Notes: generated by a model from the letters alone, not told the origin. Numbered from the stretch's first letter, positions 1-12,601 are shown. The stretch is 64,000 nucleotides of DNA from Klebsormidium nitens (GCA_000708835.1 DF236970.1:248001-312000); one strand, 5' to 3'. Translations and numbers: made by a program.

Positions 1-56
1 GTTTTGCGTTCAAGAAACGTCGCCCAAACTTGATCAATTCGCCTCTCTCTGCGCAG

Positions 57-3038
57 GCTGCATCCGGGAACCACGCCAAAGTGGTGGCGTATCTAGAGGC
101 GGCGAAAGAAAAGATGAGTGCGGAAGGCAAGTCAGCGCCCGAACAGGCCCTGCTGGATTCGGAGGAGCGCATCCAGGAGCGCTTCCGGCGGATGGAATCC
201 TTTGGCAGAGCGGTGAGCGGAACATGAATGTATCTTATGAGATTCAAAAATGTAGTGGCCTTTCAAGTGTGTCTGTTATTGCAAGAAAAAAGGTGATGCT
301 TCGCAAGTCTTGGCTGGACTCCGTAATCCCGTCTTGAGTGCACCAGCGATATCAAGAACAATTTGGAGGTTATTGATTCTTCGTTGGGCGAAAGCCAAGA
401 TTGTTTGACAAAAAGAGCGCATCGCACTCCTGTTCTGATTGATTCGACGGGAGAGGCGTAGTTCGCTCTTTGGGGCCTTACAGACTCATTGTTGGGCTGT
501 CGTAGTCCCTTTGCAAGCGCAGAGTTGTCCAACCGATGGTTGCTTTGGGCCCGTCTATTCTCACAAGTGGGACTAGAAGAGCTTCCTCTTAACGTGCAAA
601 TGGAAACTACCCGGAGCAGGACTCCCACGTTTGCGGCAAGACGAAGAGCTCTCAATAAATGGCGAGCCTTTTTGCGTCTTCGATACCCGTCCGATCCTCC
701 GTCAAACGAAGTGGACCGCCAAAGTCGATCCGATCACGATCTGGCATCTTGTCCGCATGCAGTCGCTCAACGTCGAGTCAGAAAGACTTCGGCCACTGAA
801 AAGGGAACTTCCGCCACTGTGAAGAGAATTGCCAAGTCAGTTGCCCATACGGGTTCTCATCTCAATAGGCTTCGCAACCTGCGACCCCCAAAACATTCTT
901 CAGAACCTACAGCGTGTTCCCCCCGCAGTCATCCCATCACAGGGTTGAAGCAAGATGACTTGAGCACCGTAGATTTTCAAGTATAAATCTTCAAACCCCA
1001 AAAGCTGTCCCCCTTCACATAACGTATCGACTTTTCCCCTGCTCAAAGCGTATAAGCGATCCCCCTGCAGCCGCCCCTGCAAAAGCCGAAGGCGGAGAAG
1101 CTGATCCACCGAGGGAGCCCCCTGGAAGCGATGCTTACCGCCCACACTTCGCATATGGCCCGCCCCGGCGGGGGGGAGCTGGACTCAGAGGCGCCAGTCG
1201 TAAGTTACCCCCTCCTTTGCACCGATTCTGCGCTGTGCTTTTTTCACGTCTGACCGGGTTGATTGGACCCTCTGCTTCGATCTACTCGAATCCTTTCACG
1301 TAAACATCAATTATCAGAGATGTGTGATCAAGGCTAGGTTGCTTACGGTACGAACTAGAGGTGTGGGTTTGCGGAGCACGAGGCTTTTGACTCGATGTTT
1401 CTCGCCCCATCCCGCCGCATGTTGGAACTAACGGATGTCGTCAGTGTTGCTGCTCGCCTGACACGGAGGTCTTTGCAACACTCTCCTCATGAATCTGCGC
1501 TTCTGTGAATCATCCATCACTAAGGATTGGTCGGCTCAGGAAACGTAACTGACTGCATTTTGAGAGGCGGCGATGTAAACACAGTATCTGACGCGCAAAA
1601 GAGGGGCCGAGCACGCGTGAAGCGGGCGACACAGCCATGGGATCAGCGTTCCGGCTTCCGCTGATGCTCCGTCCGTTGTTCCGTCCAGGTCGCGATGGCG
1701 GCCGCGGCGCGGGGCGTGGGCAGGAGTCTGACGCAGCGCGCGTGGCAGGAGGCGGGGTCGTACGGGGGACCGGCGCCGGCCGGCATGTCGGGGCGGCACT
1801 CGCCGTCACTGGTAAGAAAACAGTTCAAGACATTGAATCTAATCAAGCGATTCATTTCAAGCAATGGGTGTCAAGGGAAGATCGTGGGGCTTTCTGCCTC
1901 CTACTCAAAAGCCATTAACTCCGACATGCGACAACCTGAAGAGTCGCTGTCTGACCCTTCGCCCTAGCCTTCGACCCTTCCGACTGGAGCGCCGGACCTT
2001 TCATCGATTGGCTTAGATCGATTATGCAAAATTTTGTTTCATTGAAGGCCACTGACCGCTAAGATCGCCTACAACGCCGCAGATCTCTGAAACGCCGAGC
2101 TCTGGATTCTCGCATAAACTATTAATTGGAAATTTGCGCAGGTGCACGAGTCCGCTGTCCGGCGCATCACCGTCCGGAAGGGCCGTCCGGGCGATCTGAG
2201 ACCGCCGAGCCGCCTCATGCGGATGCCGCACAGCCTGGAGGAGCTGCTCGCGGACGCAGGTGAGGGCCGTATTCACACCGCATAGTGGCACGCGTCCCGT
2301 ATGCACTCTATCCTTATTCACACCACCCCGGATGACGCTGCCCAGCAGGCCACGAGTTGAATCGACGCGAGTATTTGATGCGCGTAAAAAGCTCATCTTG
2401 TTTTGGCGATCACTTCATCATCCTGAATTCCGAATGGAATTCGTTTAATTACTTTCCCACCATCATTCCACATCATCTAAAATGTTGATAGTAACAGCGT
2501 TTCGTGGTTCACGCTGCTGATTTTGCTGGGAAGCAAAGGCTGGATCGTTGGGTTAAGGAGCTGCAAATGATTCCGTCCATCACAGAGTGTACACTACTTC
2601 TTTGCTCGCTGAGCTATACCGAAGAACCATTCCCGGTTCGCGGCAGGTCGCGAGTTCGACTTCGAGCCGACGCTGGTGTTCCACGGAAAGCTTACATGAT
2701 CATATCGCCGTTCGACGATCGACGTTAAAGGCAATTATTCGGACCCGTCCAACTGTGTTGCACTCTTCCTGGCAGGCCGCGACTTCGACTTCGAGCCGAC
2801 GCTGGTGTTCCACGAGAATGGCGGCCTCATCTCGGACGCCCAACTGATCGCGGACAATGACGTGGTGTATGTTGCGGACAAGGATGATATGGCGACGGAC
2901 GGTCAGGGTAAGCGAAATAGGCTGCCGTTTTGGCCTCACGAAAGGCTCAAGAAAAATCCTCGTCCTAAAGAGTGGTCTCTTGTGTCCGCAGCTCTTGATA
3001 GAAATTGTTTTGCGAAAAGAGCGCACCTTGTTTCTTGA
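57..3038 (+). CDS. Potassium channel C-terminus (ankyrin end plus KHA domain), partial
   Basis: This is the 3' part of a plant-type voltage-gated K+ channel (AKT/SKOR class), cut by the left window edge. Exons read as 57-212, 1071-1199, 1689-1811, 2142-2259, 2776-2907 and perhaps 2992-3038; the first five have consensus AG/GT borders and matching phases (0,0,0,1,1). The first exon starts with AASGNHAKVVAYL, which looks like the end of an ankyrin repeat, followed by a charged helix. The exons at 2142-2907 encode a KHA-like domain: RRITVRKGR, then PHSLEELLADAG, then LVFHENGGLI and DNDVVYVADKDD. In plant channels this C-terminal domain is known to help subunits cluster and assemble. The pore would lie upstream of the window. 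The last exon, ending at the stop at 3036-3038, is the weakest part; the gene could end differently. The class assignment rests on the ankyrin-KHA order, so AKT versus SKOR type is open. Confidence 0.72.
2642..2700 (+). repeat. Partial copy of the KHA exon start inside the preceding intron
   Basis: About 47 bases beginning at the GGCAG of 2642 nearly duplicate the acceptor and first bases of the true exon at 2771-2817; both copies contain TTCGACTTCGAGCCGACGCT. The copy diverges after GTGTTCCACG and cannot continue the KHA reading frame. It has its own AG acceptor, so it could be a decoy splice site. Confidence 0.8.
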
Positions 3039-4639
3039 CTCGGCGGATCAGACAACCGCACGGCAGTCCTCCTCGCAACATGGAAGTTAATGCTTTTGAC
3101 GGTGTGCAAGGGAAGCCTATCAAATTTTCTAGTTCAGGAATGGTGGCGGTCAAGGTTTGAAGCCAAAGAAATAAAGCTTTGACACGCCCTGAAAAAGATC
3201 GAAGAGTCGACGAGCCAAAACAGGTGCCCAGCTTTACCACGTACGCGTCGGGCTCCTTTTCGTAAGCGCTTTCGGTCAATCAAAGCAAACGTACGAAAGT
3301 CAATCGTCATCATTTGCAACCAACTTTTGAGCGATTCTGTGCGGCTTTTCATCTGCCTCAGACAAGTCGTCTTTGCCACCGCACGCGTACGAGTAGTCCG
3401 CAACGACAATCCATCTTGGGGTGTACCTTTTGAAGCAGGCAATCGCAACGCCCAGCCGCTAATGGTGCACTGTTTGCCCGTGTTGCAGAAGATCCCAGGG
3501 TGCTTCTCAACAAGCTGTTGGCGCTTCTGGGTTGAAGGGGCGGGATACTATGTCTACACCATTGGTCAAAGGACAGAGCGGCACAGCGGCCCCTTTTTCC
3601 AGCCTGCTAAAGCAGGGTAAATCGTGTCCGCCTGAATATGCTAAACGTAATATCATCATCGAGTTGTCAGATAGGTTTAGTAATATGTTGTCGACAGGAT
3701 ATTGCAGTAAGACAGGTACGCGGTTGGATGATAATGATTGTATATTGGTACATAACTAGCTAGAGGACTCGGAATAATCCAACGTTGTTCTTTGAGTTGG
3801 GGTTCCGAGCTTGATATTTGCTCCTTGACACTTGAACTCTTATCTAATCATTGGTCATTTTCTGCATAACTGAATGCATGGACACATAGTCAGAGACTTC
3901 GCAAATACGTACGCGTATGTCAAATATTCAGGGGCTCTTATACATCACAATCAGTCGAAGGTGGACAGGGCCCCCGATCTTGAACACCGATGCTGTTCTG
4001 TAAGTAAGACCTGATCTATGTATCTCAGGGCAGTCTTCTCAGATCCATCGAGCAATAATTGAGTAGGATTGCAGCTACTTTTCACATCGATCTCAACGTA
4101 GTGACCACGATTTGTTGTCATCCGATACTGCCGACTAGGTGGCAATATTTGACCGGAAGCCTATCTTCCACAAACAAGGGCTCTCATTTCCGGTAGCAGC
4201 ATGACCGGTAAGGCCGCATATATTCAGCCTGCAATCAATCAAGCGAGCTGCTGGCCGATGAACGCAAATTCCCTTGTACATAGTCAATTATCAGGCTGCA
4301 CCGTCATGCGCGTGCATGCATTATGGACAAATACATAATGTCCCTGTATTCTTGCTTTGTCATCATGCCTTGCCAGTTGGACGGGCCCGACAACTGCTTC
4401 TCGATTTGCAAAGACCTAGGTTTGCCATGGTCAGTACGTCCCGTCATCGAGTACGTATGCTCCGGTTTGCATGAGCGCCTTGATTCAACAGCGAAAGTGA
4501 AAAAGATATGTGATTACATGTCACTCATACGGCATATCATATCATTTGTGATCCCTGAGTCCCCCCAAGCTGGCGGAGTCGTCCCGACGAAGCGGACGTC
4601 TATATCAGCAGAGATAGCCGTTCCAAATCGCCTACGTAT
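3039..4639. other. Intergenic, no supported gene
   Basis: Only short open frames without recognisable motifs, compatible splice borders or compositional support are present between the K+ channel tail and the retrotransposon. The 3' untranslated region of the channel gene would fall at its left end. I did not find a long terminal repeat here that would close the adjacent gypsy element. Confidence 0.5.
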
Positions 4640-4870
4640 TTGACGCAGCGAGAGGACAGTTCGGGCAAAACCAGTCTCCCTTAGGCCGCGTCTTGATGGG
4701 CGGCATAAAGAACTTCATGTGCCAACCGGACTCGCAGCTGTCGCAGAGCAGCATGGGACCACTGACCAGTCTCAGCGGGTGACATCGACGAGTCCGCAGA
4801 TCTCGCATGCCCGGTCCTTCTCCGGGTCGTCTGCCAGAGCGGGGCTCTGGTAGAGGTCGATGTTGGGATT
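4640..4870 (-). pseudogene. PHD finger at the 3' end of gypsy pol
   Basis: Reading the minus strand in two frames gives ENCAPCHNPNIDLYQ, then RACEICGLVDV, a one-base frameshift with a stop, then MLLCDSCESGWHMKFF, MPPIKTRPKGDWFCPNC. This is the C4HC3 PHD pattern (C-x2-C, C-x2-C, G-W-H, P-P, G-D-W-F-C-P-x-C). The usual cysteine three residues after the histidine is phenylalanine here (HMKF), so one zinc ligand is lost. PHD fingers commonly read histone H3 tails. In this position, after the integrase C-terminal domain, many plant gypsy elements (chromoviruses) instead carry a chromodomain that targets integration to chromatin; a similar targeting role is my inference. Confidence 0.8.
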
Positions 4871-6945
4871 GTGGCAGGGCGCACAGTTCTCAATATGCTC
4901 TCTGATCGGATGGTCTTCTGATCACGGCCCTCCAAGAGCAAGCGGCCCGTGCCGAGCAGCTGCTTGACTCTCTTTGTTAGGCTCCATCGAGTTGGTGGAC
5001 TTGCGACGCAGATAGACCAGGTCTCCGACTTCGAAGCGCTTGAGCTTTGGCTTGAAGTCGCCAGAGCGAGTGTACGCGTAGCGCAGCGTGTCACGGTGCT
5101 AGGCAATGGCGAGGTCGTTGAATGCCAGGGGCATAGCCTCCTTGAACAGCAGAGCGCAATCTCGCGGAATCTGCGCGCTGAGCAGGGGCAAGTCCAAGTT
5201 GATAGGGTGGCTGCCATAGAGCAAGTAGTAGAGGGAGTATTCCCCCAGCGAGTGGTGTCGGCTGAACCGGTACCCCATCGCAATCCAGGGGAGGAATTCG
5301 TCCCAGTGGTCGTGGTCGTACAGCACGCAGTATTTGCGCAGTGCCTTCTTGAACATCTGGACGATCCTCTCATCCATTGAAGCCGTTGGATTGGGCATGG
5401 TCGAGCTGGACGTGATGCAGTGCTCGATGTACATCTCAAGAAGGAGCGCTGCAAAGGCCCTTGAACTCCGTCTTTGGTCTGTCAAGACTTCTGCTGGCGC
5501 GCCGTAGCGTGCCAAGACCTCGATGAAGGCGGCCTAAGTTCACGTTCGAGCTGCAGCCTTTGCGGGAACTGCGGCAATTTCAATCCACTTCGAGAAGTGC
5601 TCGATCATGACAACCACGTACTGACCTTGCCGGCGGCAAAGGGGAAGGGCATCTTGAAAACATCGATCCCCCAACGGTAAAACATGCCCATGATTGGCCG
5701 AGGTCTTAGCTCAGGGTCCTTCACCTCGGAAGGTGGCCTTGATGCGGTCGCAGACCACACACGTGCTAACCTCCTTCTGGACGTCTCCATACACTGCCCG
5801 ACCCACCAGTATATGGGCTCGAGCAAGGTGTATGTAGATTCTTGACGCCGTAGGGTCCCACATCCAGGTGCACACGGCGAATGAGGTTCACGCGTTGCTC
5901 TGGTTTGGGTACAATCTTGACTTCGCCGGAAGAGAGGCGTTTGCGAAGCACGTCTTCCTGGAAGTGGTAGCCCTGGGCACGGTGCCAGATGCGGTCCTTT
6001 TCAGGAGCCGTGGCATCATCGGGATAAGTGTCGTGCCTCAGGTAAGTCATCGTGCCAGATGTCGCGGTCGAGGTTGAACGGCAGCTCTGGATCGATCGGC
6101 TGGTCACGCGGCGGTGCGGCGGGCAGCGCTGCGGGCGTGGCTCGAACAGCCGAGTCCTCGCCAGCCGTGGGGCTGACCAGTCTTGCCAGACAGGCAGAAA
6201 CGGCACCAGCTTTCGGTTCAAAAACGTGGTCCATTCGAGTGTCTGTTGAATTGCGAGCTGATGGGAGGGTTCCGCGAGAGCCCGTCCGCATCTAGATTCT
6301 TGAGACTGCTTCGGTGAACGATCTCAAAGTCGTACTCTTGGAGTCCCTGATGTTAGCCCAGCGGGCGTGCATCCCAGTGAGTTGCATGTTGGTCATGAGC
6401 CACTTCAGCCTCTCGTGATCCGTAATCTGAGGGTGAAGTGTCTAAGTGTCTTCCATAGAGGTACACGCGGAAGATCCGGCCACCCCCCAAACAGCCGCAA
6501 GACACTCTCTCTGGTAGCTCGAGTAGTTGCGCTCAGTCCGGTTGTTACTCCGGGAGGCGTATGCAACTACGAACTCCAAGTTGTTCTCCTCGTCCTTCTA
6601 AGCGAGAAGGGCGCCTAGGCCTTCGGCATTCCAGTCGGTATGGAGCTCGAACGGCATGACGAAGTTGGGTCTCCTCAGGATAGGAGATTCGGTCAGCTTG
6701 ACCTTGAGCTGCTCAAATGCATCATCTGAGCTTCGGCCGTCCATCCCCATGGCACGTCCTTCCGCAGCAGCATGTTCAGAGGAGCGGCGATGCTGGAGTA
6801 GTTCCGAACATAGCGCCGATAGTAGCCAGCTGTGCCGAGGAGGGCACGTGCCAGCGAGGGCACGTCTTGAGGCGCGGCCATTTTGAGGATGGCTTCGACT
6901 TTCGCCTGCTGCGTGGCGGTGCCCAACCCTTGCACTTCTCAGCAC
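4640..6945 (-). mobile_element. Decayed Ty3/gypsy retrotransposon (pol 3' half) with PHD finger
   Basis: The minus strand carries the 3' half of a gypsy polyprotein, broken by frameshifts and stops. In order from high to low coordinate: the reverse transcriptase connection region (KVEAILKMAAP, GYYRRYVRNYSSIAAPL, about 6890-6750); RNase H (FELHTDWNAEGLGALLA, then YASRSNN, RECLAAVWGV and ITDHERLKWLM, about 6650-6380); the zinc-binding HHCC-like region (about 6010-5870); the integrase core (GIDVFK, VVVMIEHFSKWIE, RYGAPAEVLTDQ, about 5680-5480, then WDEFLPWIAMGYR); and the integrase tail (GDLVYLRR, about 5030). A PHD finger follows at about 4815-4640. The reverse transcriptase catalytic part and gag are missing upstream of 6945, and no LTRs or target-site duplications were found. 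An in-frame stop directly follows GLGALLA, so the element is not autonomous. Confidence 0.88.
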
Positions 6946-8135
6946 AACCTTGCCGTGTGAGTTCCAACCTTGGAAGTACCATGGATTACTACGTTCTCTG
7001 CATGACTACGACTATGCGAGCATGTTAGGATTGATTGCTAGGATTAGCCGCGGTACTTTTTCATTTCGAGCACGTTAGATTGCGCATGGTCATAGGACCC
7101 GAGACGTTACTGACACGACTTATAGCATCACGACAAATACGGCAAACGTGCAGGTGCCCGGTTGTTTGTACCGAGCGCGGTACTTGCAATGCGCGCAAGT
7201 GCTCATGGTACTAAGCGCATGCCCCGGCCGTTACTGGCGGCTATGGCGTAAATAGATGCGGCAAGCTAATGCGGGGATCCCTCTGGGATTTACAAGCCCC
7301 AAGTGGGGTCTAACTAGCATGGCGGCCAAGTAGCGGCATTTAGCAACTAGCATGGGCATAAAGCCCTATAGCCGAGTCGTCACGGCAACGACGGCACACG
7401 GCATGACAGACAGGTCCACCCGCATGCAGCTTGATTAACTAATTGTCATCCCGGGCGGCCAACTTGCTGCATGGGGTCGGCTCATTGTCATGCATGCTAG
7501 AGAATGAAAGGGATTCAATGTGGAGTCGCCATGCAAGTTGGGCCGCAGTGTCGTGCCGCATGCATGAAACACATGGCGCGATCCTTGTGGGTCGTACAGG
7601 CATGCGTCTATTTTGATGCTACTTTGCCTTGACGACAAGGAAGGGTATTATAGACTGGAAAAAGCAATGGTTTGTACGTTTTGGTGACGGGAATCGCAGG
7701 CGGCAGATTGCGCATGGGGTCCAAATAAGGCGCCCTCACATGTGCACACGAGTCATGATTTGAAAATAGATTAGCCAGCTTATCGTGAGAATTCGACGGT
7801 TTCAGAAGACAGTAGGCCAAACTGGCCATTCCAACGGATTGTATCCGAATTGCATATTACCTAGTAAAAGCAGCCTTTTTAGTAGTCGGAAGCATTGGAA
7901 ATTCTTTACATGCATCCTCAGTGTGCCTAGTGCACATGCGACTGTAACCGCGGCGAGTTACTGAACATTGTCAACAGTCACGGGCTAGATCAGGCTTCAT
8001 CACATATACTTGAAGCGCAAGGCGGACCAGATTTCTTCAGAGCATGTAGCTACGGGCCGATGGCTGAATCACCATGTGTCAAAAATGTTCTGCCAAATTG
8101 TGTTCGCAAACAGAGCCTTGTCCCTCTAGTTGCAA
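6946..8135. other. Intergenic, probable degraded repeat DNA
   Basis: No open frame with a recognisable domain or consistent splice structure. The gypsy reverse transcriptase stops abruptly at about 6945, so the left end of this stretch is probably a truncation or insertion boundary. I see no LTR signature, tRNA or hairpin structure that I can defend. Confidence 0.4.
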
Positions 8136-10309
8136 TTATGGGTTGCTTTGAAGGCCCGCACTTCGGAGGATCTCCTCGATGAGCTGGATGAGGCTTGGCC
8201 GAGTGGCTGATTGTAGGGCTGCCACAAGCTTGTGAGGCGGGGTGTGAGAATTCTCGATCAGACGGTCCTTCCAATTCGTTTTATCGAGTTCCACCCCCAC
8301 CACGACTGCCAGCATGTAAAAATCGTACTCCTCCTTGGCGGGTTCACCCACCCACTTTCCGCCAGTAAACCAGGTTGTTGTCGTCAGGACCGGCGTGTTG
8401 GTTGGGACAGTGGACCCAAGGTCTCCAAGGTACCACCGCCCGTCCGATTCCAGGAAGATGTTGTCACTCTGCAACAAACGAGGTTTTCTCGGTCAGTACT
8501 TCCCATCATACAAATTGGAGAAACTGTGTCACCAGATAATTTTAGCAACCAGGCTTGGGCATCGCAAGAAGGGACCCCAAACAGCGGCAACAACGGCAAT
8601 AAAGCTGCATGACTGTGCTCTTCCTGCCATTACCCTCAACTACCGGGTATGAATAGGTGTAAGGTCCCCCAAAATCCTGCTCTTGTCAGAATTCTGCTGC
8701 TCAATCTCAAATTGTGGAAGAACCCAGATAGCAACTCGCTCAGTGCCAATCATCAGTCATATAGCCATACGCAGTAAAACTTTGGAGCGCCAGGCTTCAA
8801 AGTTGTGCGCAAAAAGGTTCAGATCATGCAATAGGCTGCACCCAAGGAAGCTTTGTAAGCTTACCTTGATGTCCATGTGCACAAAGTTCCTTGCGTGCAT
8901 GTAGCGCACCGCATGAAGAATCCTTCGTGCACCCCGCTCAATGACCTCCTCCGTTAGTTGTAGACAAGAAGCTACAGTCCCGACATACTGTATTGAAAGA
9001 AGGGCTGCATAGCGGCCAGGCGCGTGGCGAGTTGACCCATGCTCTTGAGTCACCCGAAGCTCTAACACCTCCGCTTCAATCAGGGGGGCCCCCTCCTTTT
9101 TCGCGCCGGGAAGCAGTTGATGGCAGGCGCGCCCCTCAGACCCGCCCGGAAAGTTGGAACTGTTGAGTGGAACTGCGTCCGGCAACATCTTCACAACGCA
9201 TAGGCGACCGCGCACATCTGTTGCTTTCAGAAGGGACAAAGGTCCGTCCTCTAACCTGCAATACATGCCAATTGTCAACCGCAGTGCCTGAAATCGTAGT
9301 CGCTAGGCTCCACAGACTCGAGCACTTCCCAATAACAATCACATGTAACTTTTATCCTACCCTCAACGATATCATCTAAAGCTGCACACGTGTTCTCTTG
9401 TCGATTCGAGTCTAAACAACATGTTACAATTGGATTGAAGACAAAGGGATAAGGCAAAGAGATCAGATGTGCGAGAGACACACTCAGGCTTTGATGACGA
9501 AGCAGCCAAACAAACAGAGCGAGGACAACCCAGAATTAAAATGGGGTCAGAAGAGACAACCAAGACGGCAACTGCTAGTAGACGGCATCCAGCTCCAAAA
9601 CCTTTGTCTCCAGAGGTGCGGTATAGAGGAAACCTCTAACTCCAAAGCTGCTCAGCATGATAGCAAACAGCCGAATAGGGTCAGATCTGCACGTTGTTCA
9701 CACTAAATTGCAATTGCAATATGCATAAGGCTGTCAGCAGCATTCTGCTAGGCTTTCAAATACAAGAGTTCTGCTGTGCCAAGTAACACCTTACCTGGTG
9801 AACAATGGGCCATTCACTCTGAGCTGGTGCTGCGTCAGCAAATGATTCTTGGTCGAGACGCCCGGCATCAATCTTGCTTGCTCGTAGATGTCGAGCGCAC
9901 GTGCTGGCGTGTTTGCTAGCATCATCTGTTGTGGCAACCTTGAGACAATTGTGTCCAGCACTTCGGTGTGTGGTCGTGAAACGTATGTCTTCTCAAGCAG
10001 CCTCTTGAATCGGATCTCATAATCGAGAAGAGGAGGATAGTCAGCCGGCGGGGGCCCTTCGACCTTCTTTGTGACCGTGACTAAGACCATACTTCCATCA
10101 GCAAACTGATCAACTGTCATTCCAGTCAAAAGGCCTTGTTTGATCAAGGCTGGCTCGAAGTCTTCAATCAAAACTTTGCTAGCTTCGAATGCTTTCAGCA
10201 CTGCGTCCCATTCCAAGCGCCCCACGGCAGGGCCCACCTCGCCATAAACAGGTAACCTGTGCTGCTCCCCTGAGGATACATCCCGTAGGGTCACTGCAGG
10301 ATGCGGCAT
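8136..10309 (-). CDS. Protein-kinase-like gene with unrecognised N-terminal domain
   Basis: Three exons on the minus strand join in phase: 10309-9795, 9255-8865 and 8468-8136, giving about 412 residues. The second exon has the ATP-site lysine region (LCVVKMLPDA) and ends with the catalytic-loop start HMDIK; the third begins SDNIFLESDG, so the joined loop reads HMDIKSDNIFL (HxDxKxxN), followed by YLGDLGST in place of DFG. The kinase lobe is short, with YDFYMLAVVVG as the probable helix F region. The first exon (about 172 residues, starting MPHPAVTLRDV and including LDIYEQARLMPG) has no family I recognise. Codons upstream of the chosen ATG are open, so an upstream exon or earlier start is possible. 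The arginine of the HRD motif is replaced by methionine (HMD) and the metal-binding DFG is DLG, so activity is plausible but unproven. Confidence 0.72.
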
Positions 10310-12601
10310 GCTTGCTGGCGCTTCCCCCGAATCCGTCTCCTGGAATTTGCAAACTGTGTGCAGGACTCAGGAGACTTGCCCTCTTCTGACGTGAGTGTTC
10401 AGCACAGTGCTGAGCACTGCAGACTTGTTCTACATCTACTGCACGCGCGACGACGCTGGGTATCGTCGGAATCTGGCGCGCGCCGCGCCCGAGAGTGCCG
10501 GCCTGTTGGTTGAGTTGGTGCTATTCTGCTAGCTATATATGACTCGTCTCTTTTCAAATACCGTGCCATTGGCATAGGCTTCTCATGGCATACACATGTT
10601 GTGCCAGGTGTTCCATGATACCGTATGTACTAGTTATACTCGCGAGTCTACGGTATCCTTTGGTTCGTGGTGGGCTCACGCCGACGGAAGCGAAACGGTT
10701 CACTGTAGTCACTTCTCGCTTCAATGCAGACGCTCGAAAGCAACTTTGAAACAATCTTTCAACTGATCATGACACAAAAGTCGTTCATGCTTTCATGCTG
10801 CTTCTCCTCGTCTTCAATTTATAAACTTAACTCATTCTAAAATCCGAATTCTTGTGCAATAGGGGAGTATATTATGATTAGGTGAACAGGTGACATCATC
10901 CTTTGCATCCTTCACCGCGTGCCTTGCGGTCCACTAAGGCACGACGGGGGCACGACACCCGAGGACGGCTTGACCCAAAGTTACGTGGCCCTTATTAGAG
11001 GTTTTCAAGGTTTCCCGCAACGTCCTGTCTCGCATTGGGGGCCGGGACTACTCGGATGGAACCCGCTACCGAGAAGTCCACTATATGAAGGCTGTGCCGG
11101 TTCGACGTGGAGTACAACCGGACCGGCTGCGGAGTCGGTCACGGTTGACCAAATGAAGAGATTGAACCGATTGGGCCGGGCCGGACCGAGCAACGTTCAA
11201 AGAGTAAAAGAGTTCAACTGCAGTAGTCTCACAAAGTGAAGATAGGTGTTAGTCCCGCTTCTAGCGCGGCGCTTCAGCTTTGCAACACTTGCAGATTGGA
11301 CATCATCCACCCGATCATTTGTCCATTTGTTGGGACGCCTTATTACCCAAATCGTGCCGAGAGTACTAGAGAGGCAGGGGAATTGAATGTGGCTCAGAGA
11401 TAGTAGAACCCCGGTTGGAACTTTGTATAACCCAGTCTCGCTTGAAAAACAATGTTGGCCTCAGAACAACACTTAGTAGGTTGCAAGCGGCTTAGAGGAT
11501 TAGAGCCTGACGTGTTGAGCTCCCGTTGACTCAGTCGAGTTGGTCCATTCGTCGGCAGCTACTAGCTTCATGCACTGTTCACACTATGAGCCTAAGTTTC
11601 CAGTGAGCTGCCGCCCAGAGAGTACAGTGACTACGTGGTGACTACACACGTAATATCTTTGACCCGGCGCCTGATTGAGACGGTCCGACTTCGCAAACAT
11701 GTGCATCCGGGGCGAGCTGCCGACCTGGTCAATTTTCAACCAGTCTATCATTTCCGAAGCATCTATCATCGCATGAGTTTCGGACACATGTGCATATGAT
11801 GATTGTTGAGTCATGGCCAAGCATCCAGTTGTGCGCGCCCACCTGCGAGCTAGCTTATGCACAGGCTGATCAGGTCGATTGATCATTAAGCCTGCCCATG
11901 CAAGACGTACGGGCGGCAGGCCAACCGTGTACGTTACATGGGCGACTCCCATTTGGGAGTGTACATCTCATGTGCAGTACGCCGTTACTTGCGATTTATC
12001 CATCACGGCCCATCCCGGCGCCACACACATATCAGTCTCGTAAGTCCGTTCAGTTCCTGGTTGTCTTATTTCACACGTTGCTAACCGTCCAATCTCGGTC
12101 ATCTTCCAACAATGGTCCAATGCAGCTACAAATCCGAGCGTTTCCGTACTGAGCGTGTCGCCGGCCGCCGGCCTTGGCTGGCCTTCAGAATTATTATAAG
12201 GTTTATTTAGCAAGTCTGCCACGCACATTCCAGCCAGTTTTAAGACATATCAAGTTCTGACTGATATTCTAGACGTACATTCGAGTAGCACAACCCTATA
12301 GAGTTGGTGACAGAATATGCTGCGCCGACATGATCCATACAAATAATCAAACTTCACGTACGAGCAACGGCTGCATGGGCTTCTAAGTTGCATCCGCATG
12401 TGCATGTTCAGTCAAAGACGTACGTCCACGAGCAGACTGCGGCGCGCCATGCAATTCCGCGGATGTGAAGACTGTGATTGCGGCGGAATGAAGATAGTGG
12501 CAGGACACTAGTGCTCTAGTAACACGTGGCACATCAGGCTGATCGGGGCCTATGCTGGCGAGAGGCACCTTGATTGACGCTCCGCATATTTCCTTTTTAA
12601 A
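10310..12601. other. Intergenic, no supported gene
   Basis: About 2.3 kb with only short unsupported frames on both strands. The right-hand end follows the CPI1 stop codon and should hold its 3' untranslated region. No repeat family, tRNA or domain could be recognised. Confidence 0.45.

Noticed and set aside
8136-10309. Idea that the kinase gene is a Crinkler-type effector
   Set aside because: Only a general resemblance in layout (unknown header plus kinase); no diagnostic motif can be shown from sequence alone.
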